DNA from: Bacteriovorax sp. BSW11_IV | GTDB taxonomy: Bacteria; Bdellovibrionota; Bacteriovoracia; Bacteriovoracales; Bacteriovoracaceae | Assembly: GCF_000447755.1 (NCBI RefSeq) | Contig: NZ_AUNE01000050.1 | Location: forward strand, 62,001-126,000 | Direction of reading: 5' to 3' | DNA: 64,000 bases | Shown here: piece after piece, positions 34,996 through 44,008 of the stretch | Position numbering within the stretch: position 1 is the first letter of the stretch | Layout: every line of letters starts with the position of its first letter | Made by a program: the position numbers and the translations under genes | Notes under the pieces: model-generated | Databases searched by the model: none | What the model saw: only the letters and a program-made list of their open reading frames with translations | What the model was told of the DNA's origin: nothing

Positions 34996-36645
34996 TTATG
35001 AGTCAAGCTCATCATCGGCTATATGCCAATCAACATTTTTAATTACATTGAGTTCTACAATATTTTTTGCCTTCTTTAGCAGCAGTTCACAGTCACCACT
35101 TAGATTAAGGAGGTGAAGCTTTTTATTATACTGATCATATTTGTCCGCTACATTTTGTAGGGCCTCAAGTCCTGAGTGATCCCAGATTCTTGAGTTTTTA
35201 AAATCGATGACAATATGTTCAAGATCTTCTTTGTAATTGAACAGATCCTTAAATGAAGTGATTGAACCAAAAAAGAGCGGCCCATCTAATTCATAAACAG
35301 TCATATTATTTTGAACAGATTTATTTGCTCTCATGACTTTTCCATGCTCCCATGCAAAGACAAGCGCAGAGACGATAATTCCAACAAATACAGCAATGGC
35401 AAGATCTGCAAAAACAGTTACGACAGAAACTAAAATAATAACGAACATATCGCTCTTTGGAATTTTGTTAAATAGTCTGAGACTTGACCATTCAAATGTT
35501 CCAATAACAACCATGAACATAACACCAACTAATGCTGCTAACGGTATTTTTTCAATAAATGAAGCTCCAAATAAAACAAAGAACAGAAGGATGATCGCGG
35601 CAGATATCCCAGAAGTTCTTCCTCTTCCTCCTCCACGAATATTGATCATACTTTGCCCAATCATGGCACAACCACCCATGCCGCCAAAGAACCCATTAAC
35701 AACGTTCGCAAGTCCTTGTCCGATACATTCCTTATTTCCTTTTCCTCTTGTCTCGGTAAGTTCGTCAACCAAAGTTAAAGTCATAAGAGATTCAATTAAA
35801 CCAACGGCTGCAGCAATGGCCGCAAAAGGAAAAATCATCTTTAGTGCTTCTAATGAAAAAGGCATTGATGGAATGCCAAATTGTGGAAGTCCTGCTGCAA
35901 TCGTTTGAATATTTGGATCGCGATCTTGAACAAAATCTAAAACTGTTCTTACAAGTCCCGGGTACATTTGATTGATAAAGTGACCTATTACAGAAACAAC
36001 AATAATCCCAACAAGAGTTGCAGGTACAGACTTAGTGAGCTTTGGTAAAAAGATACTGATTGCCATTGTTAGTGCAATAAGAGCAATCATTAAGAGTAGA
36101 GGGGCCATTTCTAGAAGGTGACCGCCCACTGTGAATTGAGGAAATTGAGCTTTGAAAATAATAATAGCAAGACCGTTAACAAAGCCTAGCATTACAGGGT
36201 GTGGAACAAGGCGAATAAATTTCCCAAATTTTAAAAGTCCGAATGCAATTTGTAGGAGCCCCATCATGATAACGGCCGCAAAGAGATAGCCAAGAGCATT
36301 GTTCATGGCCGCTTCAAATCCAACACCTGTGGCCATTGTATCGTTAACAACTTTTGCAACTAATGGTGCAAAGATAACGGCCACTGCACCAGTTGCTCCA
36401 GAGATCATACCTGGTCTTCCTCCGAAGATCGCAGTAATAAGTCCCATCATAAATGCAGCATAGAGTCCGACTTTTGGATTTACACCCGCAACAAAAGCAA
36501 ATGCGATGGCCTCAGGTACTAAGGCGAGAGCAACTGTAGTTCCCGATAAAATATCGTTTTTAAAGTTGCGAGGCTTTTTGATAATAAGGTCAATAAACTT
36601 ATTTTTTGACTCAGAAGAGCGAGTCAAATTTTCATTTGATGGCAC
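34996..36645 (-). CDS. SulP-family anion transporter with STAS domain
   Basis: An inner-membrane transporter with ten or more hydrophobic segments (about residues 35-420) and a cytoplasmic STAS domain at the C-terminus. Typical SulP signatures appear: ALVPEAIAFAFVAGVNPKVG near the start, GGRPGMISGATGAVAV, and the STAS strand LEHIVIDFKNSRIWDHSGLEAL. Substrates in the family are sulfate, bicarbonate and other anions; this one is not set. The start is uncertain: I choose GTG at 36645 because AAAGGA is six bases upstream; a GTG at 36678 is also in frame. Confidence 0.9.
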   Translation of the reverse strand: MPSNENLTRSSESKNKFIDLIIKKPRNFKNDILSGTTVALALVPEAIAFAFVAGVNPKVGLYAAFMMGLITAIFGGRPGMISGATGAVAVIFAPLVAKVVNDTMATGVGFEAAMNNALGYLFAAVIMMGLLQIAFGLLKFGKFIRLVPHPVMLGFVNGLAIIIFKAQFPQFTVGGHLLEMAPLLLMIALIALTMAISIFLPKLTKSVPATLVGIIVVSVIGHFINQMYPGLVRTVLDFVQDRDPNIQTIAAGLPQFGIPSMPFSLEALKMIFPFAAIAAAVGLIESLMTLTLVDELTETRGKGNKECIGQGLANVVNGFFGGMGGCAMIGQSMINIRGGGRGRTSGISAAIILLFFVLFGASFIEKIPLAALVGVMFMVVIGTFEWSSLRLFNKIPKSDMFVIILVSVVTVFADLAIAVFVGIIVSALVFAWEHGKVMRANKSVQNNMTVYELDGPLFFGSITSFKDLFNYKEDLEHIVIDFKNSRIWDHSGLEALQNVADKYDQYNKKLHLLNLSGDCELLLKKAKNIVELNVIKNVDWHIADDELDS

Positions 36646-36744
36646 TGTATTTCCTTTATTGGGGTTTAAGCTTTTCACTATAAAAAACTATGACGCATTT
36701 GTCAGCAAAAAGTCCCAAATACTCTTGTGGAAATATAATTTATT

Positions 36745-37197
36745 TTATAGTGCCAGTGATTTCTTTATTTCTGGAGGCCATGCTTCAAAGTTATTCACCC
36801 AAAATCTACGGCCCCATAAGTCTTGAACATAATTGCAACCAATTTCCATCTTAAGGACTTTTAGACCTTCGTTGTGGGCAAGCTCATGAGTAAGGCCATT
36901 ATCAGATGGGCATTTGGGTGAAGAGGCGCCTTTGATCACCATGCATTGCATGCTTTCATCGACCAGAGAATGATAGATCCAACCAATGGCACCGTGAGTT
37001 TTTACTTTGAGCCACTCATTGTCTCTTTGTTCAATAATCAATGGGGTATAGCGTGGCAGTGTGCGAATTATTGATGATTTTGTTCCCTTGGCGGCCCTGA
37101 GGTAACTTTTCATTTTTGTCGTGCAAGCCGCAAAGACTGATGTTGAAAAAGTTGTTATAAATATTGTTGTAACAAAAATTGCTTTCGTTTTTTTCAT
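36745..37197 (-). CDS. Secreted bacterial SH3-domain protein
   Basis: A signal peptide (about 1-23, SVFA) is followed by an SH3b-like domain at about 30-80 (SYLRAAKGTKSSIIRTLPRY then WLKVKTHGAIGWIYHSLV). Such domains often bind cell-wall peptides. The C-terminal 60 residues carry four cysteines and no known motif. It should act in the envelope. A 9-bp inverted repeat lies directly before the ATG, and no ribosome binding site is evident. Confidence 0.78.
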   Translation of the reverse strand: MKKTKAIFVTTIFITTFSTSVFAACTTKMKSYLRAAKGTKSSIIRTLPRYTPLIIEQRDNEWLKVKTHGAIGWIYHSLVDESMQCMVIKGASSPKCPSDNGLTHELAHNEGLKVLKMEIGCNYVQDLWGRRFWVNNFEAWPPEIKKSLAL

Positions 37198-37198
37198 A

Positions 37199-37219
37199 AA
37201 TTGAATTCTAAATTCAATT
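37199..37219 (-). promoter_or_regulatory. 9-bp inverted repeat directly before the SH3 gene start
   Basis: AATTGAATT and AATTCAATT with a 3-base spacer end one base before the ATG. It may be an operator or a weak mRNA hairpin. Confidence 0.4.
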
Positions 37220-37295
37220 ATAATTTGAGGCCCGTTAAGAGTTTGTTAGAACGGGAAAAACGAATGCCTCTAGTAATCAATAAAAAAGGGTTTGT

Positions 37296-38066
37296 ATGAA
37301 AATTGCATCATGGAACGTGGCAGGACTTAGGGCCTGTGAAAAAAAAGGTTATCTTGATTGGGTGAGTGACAATAAATTTGATGTTATCTGCTTACAAGAA
37401 ACAAAAGCACTTCCAGAACAATTATCTGATTCACTTGTTAATCCAGATGATTATGAAGTTCTCTATGCTCCCGCTCAAAAGAAAGGTTATTCAGGAGTTT
37501 CTACTTGGATAAAAAAAGGAATTACTTTTAAGAATAAGATTGGGCTGGGAAAAGAAGAATTTGATAGTGAAGGAAGAACGATTATCACTGAATTTGATAA
37601 TTTTATTCTTTTCAATTGCTACTTTCCAAATGGTCAACGCGATCACGGAAGAGTTCCCTATAAATTATCTTTTAGTGATGAAGTTGCAAATCAAGCTCTC
37701 GCTCTAAAAGAGAAAACGGGAAAAGAAGTTGTTATCACAGGTGACTTCAATACTGCACACCATGAAATCGATCTTGCCAATCCAAAAACGAATACAAAGA
37801 CTACGGGATTTCTTCCTATAGAAAGAGAGTGGATGGATAAATTTAAAAAGAAAGGCTTTATCGACGCTTTCAGAGAGTTTACACCTAATGAAAATGGTCA
37901 CTATACATGGTGGACTTTTAGAGGTGATTGTCGTGCCAGAAATGTTGGGTGGCGGATTGATTATTTTTGGACAACTGATGGATTTAAAAAGCGTATTCAA
38001 AATTGTTTCCATCAACCTGAGGTTCAAGGTAGTGACCACTGCCCAATTGTTCTCGATATGATATAA
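37296..38066 (+). CDS. xthA: Exodeoxyribonuclease III (AP endonuclease)
   Basis: A 256-residue EEP-family nuclease of the usual length. Key motifs are present: MKIASWNVAGLRA with Asn7, CLQETK with Glu35, GDFNTAH, and the final GSDHCPIVLDM with the catalytic Asp-His. It cuts DNA at abasic sites and trims 3' ends in base excision repair, in the cytoplasm. The next gene (DUF1232) starts 20 bases later, so they may share a transcript. Confidence 0.95.
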   Translation: MKIASWNVAGLRACEKKGYLDWVSDNKFDVICLQETKALPEQLSDSLVNPDDYEVLYAPAQKKGYSGVSTWIKKGITFKNKIGLGKEEFDSEGRTIITEFDNFILFNCYFPNGQRDHGRVPYKLSFSDEVANQALALKEKTGKEVVITGDFNTAHHEIDLANPKTNTKTTGFLPIEREWMDKFKKKGFIDAFREFTPNENGHYTWWTFRGDCRARNVGWRIDYFWTTDGFKKRIQNCFHQPEVQGSDHCPIVLDMI

Positions 38067-38085
38067 TAGGGGAATTGGAGGGCCT

Positions 38086-38424
38086 ATGAGCTTTAGTGAA
38101 GAGAAACTTTGGCAAAAATTTTTAAAGCATTTTAAAGTCATTGGAAAAGATCTGATCTACAAGGCCCTACTTCTTTTTTATGTTCTCCAAAGAAAAGATG
38201 TTCCCTTGTGGGTGAAAAGTGCAGTAACTTCGGCCCTTGTTTATTTTATTTCACCTTTGGATGCTATCGTTGATTTAACTCCACTTATTGGCTATAGCGA
38301 TGATTTGGCCGTGATCGTCGCTGCCTTGTCCATTGTTTCATTCTATGTGAATGACGATGTTAAAAATAAAGCAAAAGAGAAATACCGCCAGCTATTTAAG
38401 GAAGAATTAGATGAACAGTTATGA
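38086..38424 (+). CDS. YkvA-family (DUF1232) membrane protein
   Basis: A 112-residue protein with the DUF1232 core VPLWVKSAVTSALVYFISPL followed by DAIVDLTPLIGYSDDLAV and a second hydrophobic helix. The family is found widely; its role is unknown. A GGAGGG site precedes the ATG. It overlaps the pentapeptide-repeat gene by 14 bases. Confidence 0.88.
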   Translation: MSFSEEKLWQKFLKHFKVIGKDLIYKALLLFYVLQRKDVPLWVKSAVTSALVYFISPLDAIVDLTPLIGYSDDLAVIVAALSIVSFYVNDDVKNKAKEKYRQLFKEELDEQL

Positions 38425-38995
38425 AGATGAAACTTTTAATTCTGATGCCTCCTCATTGAACGGAGAGTTAAATAGTTTGAGAAGTAGTGAGTTTTATAAC
38501 TGTCATTTTGAAAACTTCAATTTTGTGGGTAAGGATTGTCAGTTCTCGAAATTTCTTGAGTGTACTTTTAAAAATGTGAATTTCTCAAATGCACTAATCT
38601 CTGGTAGTACATTTCGTGATTGTAAATTTAATCATTCAAAATTAACCGGTATCAATTGGAGTGATTGCAGTTCGCTGTCGGCCGTTGAGTTTGATGAGTG
38701 TATTCTTGATCTTTCAATTTTTAGTGGGATGAATCTTAAAAAAATGAATTTTAAGAATTCTAAAATTCATCAAGCAGATTTTTCTGAAAGTAATTTAGAA
38801 GAGGCGGTGTTTTGCGGTAGTGATCTTAGGGAAACGACTTTTGCTGGTGCGAACCTAATGAAGGCCGACCTTAGATCGGCCACGAATTACTCCATCGATT
38901 TGGCCTATACGAAAATACGCAAGGCCAAATTTAGTTTTCCTGAAGTGATTGCTCTTTTAGAGTCACAGGATATCGAGATTGAGGGTTATAGATAG
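38411..38995 (+). CDS. Pentapeptide-repeat protein
   Basis: A 194-residue cytoplasmic protein built of A(D/N)LXX-type five-residue repeats (for example CHFENFNF, CTFKNVNFSNALISG, CKFNHSKLTG, NLKKMNFKNSKIHQADF, SDLRETTFAGANLMKADL), which fold as a right-handed quadrilateral helix. Some relatives mimic DNA and protect gyrase from quinolones, but most have no known role. It is coupled to the DUF1232 gene and overlaps the convergent protease gene by 10 bases at the 3' end. Confidence 0.88.
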   Translation: MNSYEDETFNSDASSLNGELNSLRSSEFYNCHFENFNFVGKDCQFSKFLECTFKNVNFSNALISGSTFRDCKFNHSKLTGINWSDCSSLSAVEFDECILDLSIFSGMNLKKMNFKNSKIHQADFSESNLEEAVFCGSDLRETTFAGANLMKADLRSATNYSIDLAYTKIRKAKFSFPEVIALLESQDIEIEGYR

Positions 38996-39867
38996 TTCTG
39001 AAGTCCTACGTGCTCAATTTTAAGAATATCTTCACCATAGTTGCACTCAGGCAAAGGTGATTGCTCTGGGCAGATATTGTAATGAGGAACACCTTGTTCA
39101 TCTTCAACAAAGTCTTCGCTACCACGAACAAGAATTCCCTCTACTTCACCAGTTGTTTCATTAAATACTGGTGAACCAGAATTTCCTTGGAAAGCGTCAA
39201 GGTTGGCCTGAAGCGTCCATTTATCTGTGCTATCAAAAACGTAAGCATCGGCAGTAAATTTCATTGGTAATCCCATTGGGTGACCAATCATAACTACGGG
39301 CTCATCTTTGGCAATTGTTCCTGTTGTTCTAAACTTTAGACCCTTTCTTTGAGTTGATCTATCGAGTTTAATGATTGCGTAATCAATGTATTTTCCTTCT
39401 TCAGTGCTTTCTAGCTCTTGCTTAATAATTTCTTTGCACTTGAAGATTTGTTCTTGTTTTAGAATTCTCTTACTTGTTTTTTCTTCTACGAAATCGAATA
39501 CCCATACATTTTTATCACATTCTTCTTGTGACATCATACAATGTCCAGCCGTTACAAGAATGTCTTCAGATACAAGAAACCCTGTACAGTCGGGAAGAAG
39601 AGATTGACGTGAAAAATTTCCACCACTGATACCAATGCCATCTAGTGACATGTATTCATAGTGAAAAGTTTTGTTATCGATGGACCAAAGTACTTCTGTA
39701 CTCACACGACCTGCGATTGATTTTGATTGTTCAATAAATTTATGGGCCCTGAAATCTCTCATCTCATAACGGTTGTCTTCACCGTAGATCATTTTGTCAG
39801 GATTTTTTGCAATAGCGATATTAGAGAAAACGAGCGCAATTAAGGCGCAGGCATAAATGTTTTTCAT
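38986..39867 (-). CDS. Secreted trypsin-like (S1) serine protease
   Basis: The start is set at 39867: AGGAA lies seven bases upstream and a signal peptide (MKNIYACALIALVFSNIAIA) follows; the longer frame from 39978 has neither. The catalytic triad is His109 in TAGHC, Asp162 in DYAIIKL and Ser230 in GNSGSP. The overall form resembles V8/glutamyl-endopeptidase-like enzymes. It is probably exported to act outside the cell. Cysteines near the active site may form the family's disulfide. Confidence 0.92.
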   Translation of the reverse strand: MKNIYACALIALVFSNIAIAKNPDKMIYGEDNRYEMRDFRAHKFIEQSKSIAGRVSTEVLWSIDNKTFHYEYMSLDGIGISGGNFSRQSLLPDCTGFLVSEDILVTAGHCMMSQEECDKNVWVFDFVEEKTSKRILKQEQIFKCKEIIKQELESTEEGKYIDYAIIKLDRSTQRKGLKFRTTGTIAKDEPVVMIGHPMGLPMKFTADAYVFDSTDKWTLQANLDAFQGNSGSPVFNETTGEVEGILVRGSEDFVEDEQGVPHYNICPEQSPLPECNYGEDILKIEHVGLQNYL

Positions 39868-40028
39868 TGGTGTTCCTAGTGTGTGATTTGGGCAGAAATT
39901 AGGCCCAAAGTGACCAATCGTCAACAAAACAAATGGCCGTTTAAAGCTCAGACACTTTTTAGGGGTTAAAGAGGCCATTTCTTGGCATCTATTTTGCTTA
40001 AATTATTGAAAAACAAGAGGAATTTTAA

Positions 40029-41147
40029 ATGTTTATAAGAATCATATTAGTATTGTGTTTGCTCAATTTTCCAGCTCAAGCGAGTGAGAAAGTCGATAGA
40101 ATGTTGAGGCAAATGGGCCTGGACGAAAAAATTGGTCAGCTCATTCTTATTGGCTTTCGCGGGCAAACAATTAATGAATCAGAGAGTATTCTTTTTGATA
40201 TTTTAAAAGTTAAAGTGGGTTCAGTTATTCTATTTGATTACGATGCCGAATTGAAAAAAAGGCAAAGAAATATCAAGAACCCTGCTCAGTTAAAAAAGTT
40301 ATCAAATGATCTTCAGGCCATTAGTGATATTCCGTTATTCATTAGTATTGATGAAGAGGGCGGCCTTGTATCGAGATTAAAAAGCCGCTATGGGTTCAGC
40401 ACCAAAAAAAGTGCAGAAGAATTAGGTAAAGGAAAAGCGAAGAAAACATATCAACAAGCGCGTAAACTAGCTAAAGAGCTCTATGACCACGGCATTAATC
40501 TAAACTTCGCCCCTGTTGTTGATGTTAATGTGAATCCAACGAATCCTGTTATTGGTGGAGTTAGAAGAAGTTTTTCTGATGATGAGCATATCGTCACTCT
40601 TCATGCCTCTGCTTTTATTAAAGGTCAAAGAGATGAAAATGTTCTTTCTGTTTTAAAGCACTTCCCAGGTCATGGCAGTTCTGATGCGGATTCGCATCTT
40701 GGCATGGTTGATGTCACAAGAAGTTGGGAAGAGAGAGAACTTACTCCTTACTCAAGACTGATCAGAAGCGGAGAAGTTGATTTTATTATGAGTGCTCACG
40801 TCTATCAAAGAGATCTTGACCCTGATTATCCAGCGACCTTAAGTCAGAAGATCTTGACGGGAATTTTACGCAATAAGATGAACTTTAAAGGTGTTATTAT
40901 TAGCGATGATATGAATATGGGTGCCATTAAAGATCATTTTGGCCAAGAAGAGGCGATAGAATTGGCCTTAAAAGCAGGAGTTGATGTCCTATTGTTTGGT
41001 AATAACATCCATTATGATAAAATGACTGCCTTAAAAGTTAAAAATACAATTTTAGACTTAATTAAAAAGAAAAAAATTAGCGTTGAACAAATCCATGAAA
41101 AAGCAAAACGCGTTTTAGAACTTAAAGAAAAAGAAGGCCTTTTTTAA
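40029..41147 (+). CDS. nagZ: Beta-N-acetylhexosaminidase (GH3), secreted
   Basis: A GH3 enzyme of 372 residues with ISIDEEGGLVSRL, KHFPGHGSSDADSHLGM and IISDDMNMGAI. The last holds the nucleophile Asp, and KHFPGHG with the following SDSH-like loop holds the catalytic His-Asp pair. It removes GlcNAc from cell-wall fragments. A signal peptide (about 1-19, PAQAS) sends it to the periplasm, whereas E. coli NagZ is cytoplasmic; this suggests work on external or prey-derived peptidoglycan. The ribosome binding site is AAGAGGA. Confidence 0.93.
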   Translation: MFIRIILVLCLLNFPAQASEKVDRMLRQMGLDEKIGQLILIGFRGQTINESESILFDILKVKVGSVILFDYDAELKKRQRNIKNPAQLKKLSNDLQAISDIPLFISIDEEGGLVSRLKSRYGFSTKKSAEELGKGKAKKTYQQARKLAKELYDHGINLNFAPVVDVNVNPTNPVIGGVRRSFSDDEHIVTLHASAFIKGQRDENVLSVLKHFPGHGSSDADSHLGMVDVTRSWEERELTPYSRLIRSGEVDFIMSAHVYQRDLDPDYPATLSQKILTGILRNKMNFKGVIISDDMNMGAIKDHFGQEEAIELALKAGVDVLLFGNNIHYDKMTALKVKNTILDLIKKKKISVEQIHEKAKRVLELKEKEGLF

Positions 41148-41155
41148 TAAGGCCT
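41135..41155. terminator. Terminator-like hairpin between convergent genes
   Basis: AGGCCTT and AAGGCCT with a 7-base loop, overlapping the nagZ stop. On the minus strand CTTCTTTTT follows, so it serves the minus-strand gene better. Confidence 0.55.
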
Positions 41156-41164
41156 CCAATTTGA

Positions 41165-41821
41165 TTAGTGACGATAAAAATACTGTTTTAGAAAACCTTT
41201 TCTTACGGCCACATTTGAATTCAAAGACTTCTCATAGGCCTCAAAAGTTGCATCTATTGGTGCAATAGAGAAATGTTCCGTCGTCACATTCTCTTTTTGA
41301 ATTAAAAAGTTATCTGCCAAATAAATAGCACTGTGTGATGGAGCAGGAGGTAGCTGAGTATAGCTCATTCTCTTGCCACCATTATTAAAGAAATTATTGT
41401 CACGCATTTTTACATGCTCTTCAAAGTAAATTAAGTCACCTTTTTTCAATTCATCTCTTGCGATGGGAGAGAGTTGTTCGATGATGTCATGCACGAGCCA
41501 ACCTTCCTGATATTTTGGCGCACTATAATTTTGTGGGTCCAAATTATAAAGGGCAAACCAATGGCAATTAGGTAGAGAGCCAGGGGTGTGAAGACCATCG
41601 TGAATTTCATTTTGGGTTAGGGCAATTTCTGAGAGGATCTCATCACTCACATGATTATCAACAAGGTCTATACATGTTTTTTGATCAATAACATTTGAGC
41701 AGCATGAGATACCTTTATAGATAAAGTTATCTTTATCCTCACAAAAAAGAGATCGTGCTTGTGAAGGTGTCAATGTCAAAAGTGTTGAAAGCAAAGCTAA
41801 TGCAATAGTCGATTTTTTCAT
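41165..41821 (-). CDS. Secreted protein with NlpC/P60-like features
   Basis: A signal peptide (about 1-22, SQARS) precedes a 196-residue mature part. A Cys in PNCHWFAL (Cys86), a strand LKKGDLIYF and a His in PSHSAIYLAD (His163) match the order of the Cys-His cell-wall hydrolases of the NlpC/P60 or CHAP type, but the sequence is divergent. Four other cysteines lie in the first 30 mature residues. A peptidoglycan or amide hydrolase is likely but unproven. There is no clear ribosome binding site. Confidence 0.6.
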   Translation of the reverse strand: MKKSTIALALLSTLLTLTPSQARSLFCEDKDNFIYKGISCCSNVIDQKTCIDLVDNHVSDEILSEIALTQNEIHDGLHTPGSLPNCHWFALYNLDPQNYSAPKYQEGWLVHDIIEQLSPIARDELKKGDLIYFEEHVKMRDNNFFNNGGKRMSYTQLPPAPSHSAIYLADNFLIQKENVTTEHFSIAPIDATFEAYEKSLNSNVAVRKGFLKQYFYRH

Positions 41822-41979
41822 GAAAGCACTATAGAGGAAAAATTGTGTAAAGTATGAAGGGAGTGAAGAATTTATTGAGCTGACTAAGTATTAAACACTA
41901 TTTGTAAGTATTACTTCCCTTAATGATAGAAGCAGCATAACCCCTTATACTTACGGCAAATATTGTTCTAGGAATTGTT

Positions 41980-43128
41980 ATGAAATACCTCTCACTATTG
42001 ATCATTCTTCTTAACTTCGCTTCTTGTAAAATTGATGATTCTCATTCAAGAGCACAGGCAAAATTAGGAAATATTATCATAGGATCTGATGATCGTTTAG
42101 GGTCATTTAAATATGAAAAATCAGAGCGCAAATATGCTCAATATTTAGAAGTGTATTTTGCAAGTCAGCAAGATCAGAAATTCACTTGTAGTGGTACATA
42201 TATTGGTGATCGCTATATTGTAACTGCGGCCCATTGTGTTTATGACGGTGAGACAAAAGAGTTTGTTCATAAAATCTACGCAAGCGTTGGCCAGGAAAGT
42301 ATTAGTGGTGAAGATAAATTAAAGACAACTCGAACTTTAATGAATGTTGAAAAGATATATCTTCATAAAGAATATCTGAAATATCCTGTTGCAGATTATG
42401 ATATAGCTCTTTTAAAACTCAGTGACGATGGTTCAGATAATATTGATTCCCTTCAAAAGGCCATTCCCATTGTAAGCGTTAAAGGTGATGTTGACGATTC
42501 GATGCTTTATATTTCTGGATTTCCAGTTGATAAAGCAAAGTATTCACTTTGGACAAGCTTTTGTACGTATTCCACATATGTTGGAGATAATTACTTGGCC
42601 TACGAATGTGATACAACAGGCGGTATGAGTGGTTCTGGCCTTATTGGTAAAGACAAGTTCCAAAATAATATTCTAATCGGTGTTCATAGTGGTGGGATTG
42701 GCGATCTTTATAATCGTGGTTATAAATTCACTGAAAAAATTATTGCTGAAATAAATGATATAAAAGAAAAGCTACCAGAAGAAACGTCCTCATTTATGAG
42801 TTTTAATCCAGCTGTGGTTAAAGTTGAAAGAGTGAGTGTTGTAAATTTTTGCAACGAAACCTTAAACATTGCCGTTCGTTATACCAATCAAGATGGAGAG
42901 TGGATTAGGCCAAGTTATTTTACAGTAGCACCGTTCGAGTCTTTGGAGTATACACTAAAACCAAAAACACCTTATTACGTAAATGCAATGACACTTGAAA
43001 ATAAATACAAGCTTCATGGTAATAGTCGTTTGTACGTAGAGGGTGCAGATAAATATGAGAATTTCGCGAAGATGTTTACTACAGGTAAAACAGGGCGAAT
43101 GTTCTATCTTGGTATTTGTAGAATTTAG
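41980..43128 (+). CDS. Trypsin-like lipoprotein protease with a DUF1036-like tail
   Basis: A lipobox FASC (Cys16) anchors the protein in a membrane. The S1 domain (about 35-265) has His85 in VTAAHC, Asp141 in DYDIALLKL and Ser217 in GGMSGSG. The last 95 residues open with VVNFCNETLNIAVRY and GEWIRPSYFTVAPFE and end in FYLGICRI, the pattern of DUF1036, a small disulfide-linked domain. An S1 plus DUF1036 pairing is unusual. The TAGGAA site fits the ATG. Confidence 0.88.
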   Translation: MKYLSLLIILLNFASCKIDDSHSRAQAKLGNIIIGSDDRLGSFKYEKSERKYAQYLEVYFASQQDQKFTCSGTYIGDRYIVTAAHCVYDGETKEFVHKIYASVGQESISGEDKLKTTRTLMNVEKIYLHKEYLKYPVADYDIALLKLSDDGSDNIDSLQKAIPIVSVKGDVDDSMLYISGFPVDKAKYSLWTSFCTYSTYVGDNYLAYECDTTGGMSGSGLIGKDKFQNNILIGVHSGGIGDLYNRGYKFTEKIIAEINDIKEKLPEETSSFMSFNPAVVKVERVSVVNFCNETLNIAVRYTNQDGEWIRPSYFTVAPFESLEYTLKPKTPYYVNAMTLENKYKLHGNSRLYVEGADKYENFAKMFTTGKTGRMFYLGICRI

Positions 43129-43150
43129 CATCTAAAAGTTAAGTTATTAT

Positions 43151-43184
43151 ATTTGCCTTGAGGTAATCTTGAGGCAAATTCTTT
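43151..43184 (+). terminator. Terminator-like hairpin
   Basis: ATTTGCCT and AGGCAAAT form an 8-bp stem with a 13-base loop, followed by TCTTT. It stands between the S1 protease gene and the binding-protein gene. Confidence 0.5.
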
Positions 43185-43257
43185 AAAGTAATCTTCGGCC
43201 CCAAACTCAGCTTCTATGTTAAAATTAAAGAGTATTTAATTCTAATGTAGAGGATTC

Positions 43258-44007
43258 ATGAGAAAACTTCTTCTTCTATATTCTTTTATTTTTGCGCAAT
43301 CTATTTTTGCTGAGACGATTGTTTTGCGCTCTGATGAATGGTGCCCTTATAATTGCTCTCCTAAAAGTCGTAATGAAGGATACATATTGGACGTTGTGAG
43401 AGAGAGCTTCGCCAAAGAAGGGATTACTATCGAATATCAAATCTGGCCGTGGGCGAAATCTGTAAAATCGGCCCAAATGGGATTTGTTGCAGGAGTTATA
43501 GGGGCCCTAAAAGAAGAGGTTCCAGATTTCATTTATCCTGACGAAGAACAGGGGATTTCGCTTTCCTGCTTTTATGCTTTCAAAGAATCAAAAGTTAAAT
43601 ATAGAAATCTTAAGGATTTGGAGGGACAAACGATTGGCGCTATCAAATATTATTCATATGGGGAGAAAATAGACGGTTATTTCCGTCATAATAGTACAAA
43701 AGTTCAATTAGTTTCCGATACGGATTCAGCCCATATGAATGTGAGAAAACTTCTTAATAAAAATATTGATTTAATCGTTGAGGATAGAAACGTTATGGAT
43801 CGACTTCTTAATCGTATGAAGTTGAGCGATGAAGTAGTGAATGTAGGTTGTGAGGGGAAGGGAGAAAAAGTCTACATTGCTTTTTCACCAAAGAACCCGA
43901 AAAGCGGAAAATACGCAGAGATTGTAGATCGTGCTTTTAAAAATGCTCGAGAAAATGGAAGCTTAGAAAGTATATTAAAGAAATACGGTTTGAAAGATTG
44001 GAAATGA
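43258..44007 (+). CDS. Periplasmic family 3 solute-binding protein
   Basis: A signal peptide (about 1-18, IFAE) is followed by an SBP_bac_3 fold: WCPYNCSPKSRNEGYILDVV, then a central DLEGQTIGAIKYYSYG and a late VYIAFSPKNPKSG. Such proteins bind amino acids or other small polar molecules. No ABC transporter genes are next to it; the hybrid kinase begins one base after its stop. It is therefore more likely a sensor subunit than a transport component (inference). Confidence 0.87.
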   Translation: MRKLLLLYSFIFAQSIFAETIVLRSDEWCPYNCSPKSRNEGYILDVVRESFAKEGITIEYQIWPWAKSVKSAQMGFVAGVIGALKEEVPDFIYPDEEQGISLSCFYAFKESKVKYRNLKDLEGQTIGAIKYYSYGEKIDGYFRHNSTKVQLVSDTDSAHMNVRKLLNKNIDLIVEDRNVMDRLLNRMKLSDEVVNVGCEGKGEKVYIAFSPKNPKSGKYAEIVDRAFKNARENGSLESILKKYGLKDWK

Positions 44008-44008
44008 T

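Noticed and set aside
35333-35908. 191-codon open frame on the plus strand
   Set aside because: It lies wholly antisense to the SulP transporter gene, whose reading is certain, and its product is Thr/Pro/Ile-rich with no domain.
37704-38141. 145-codon open frame on the minus strand
   Set aside because: It overlaps the exonuclease III and DUF1232 genes on the other strand and has no recognisable domain or ribosome binding site.
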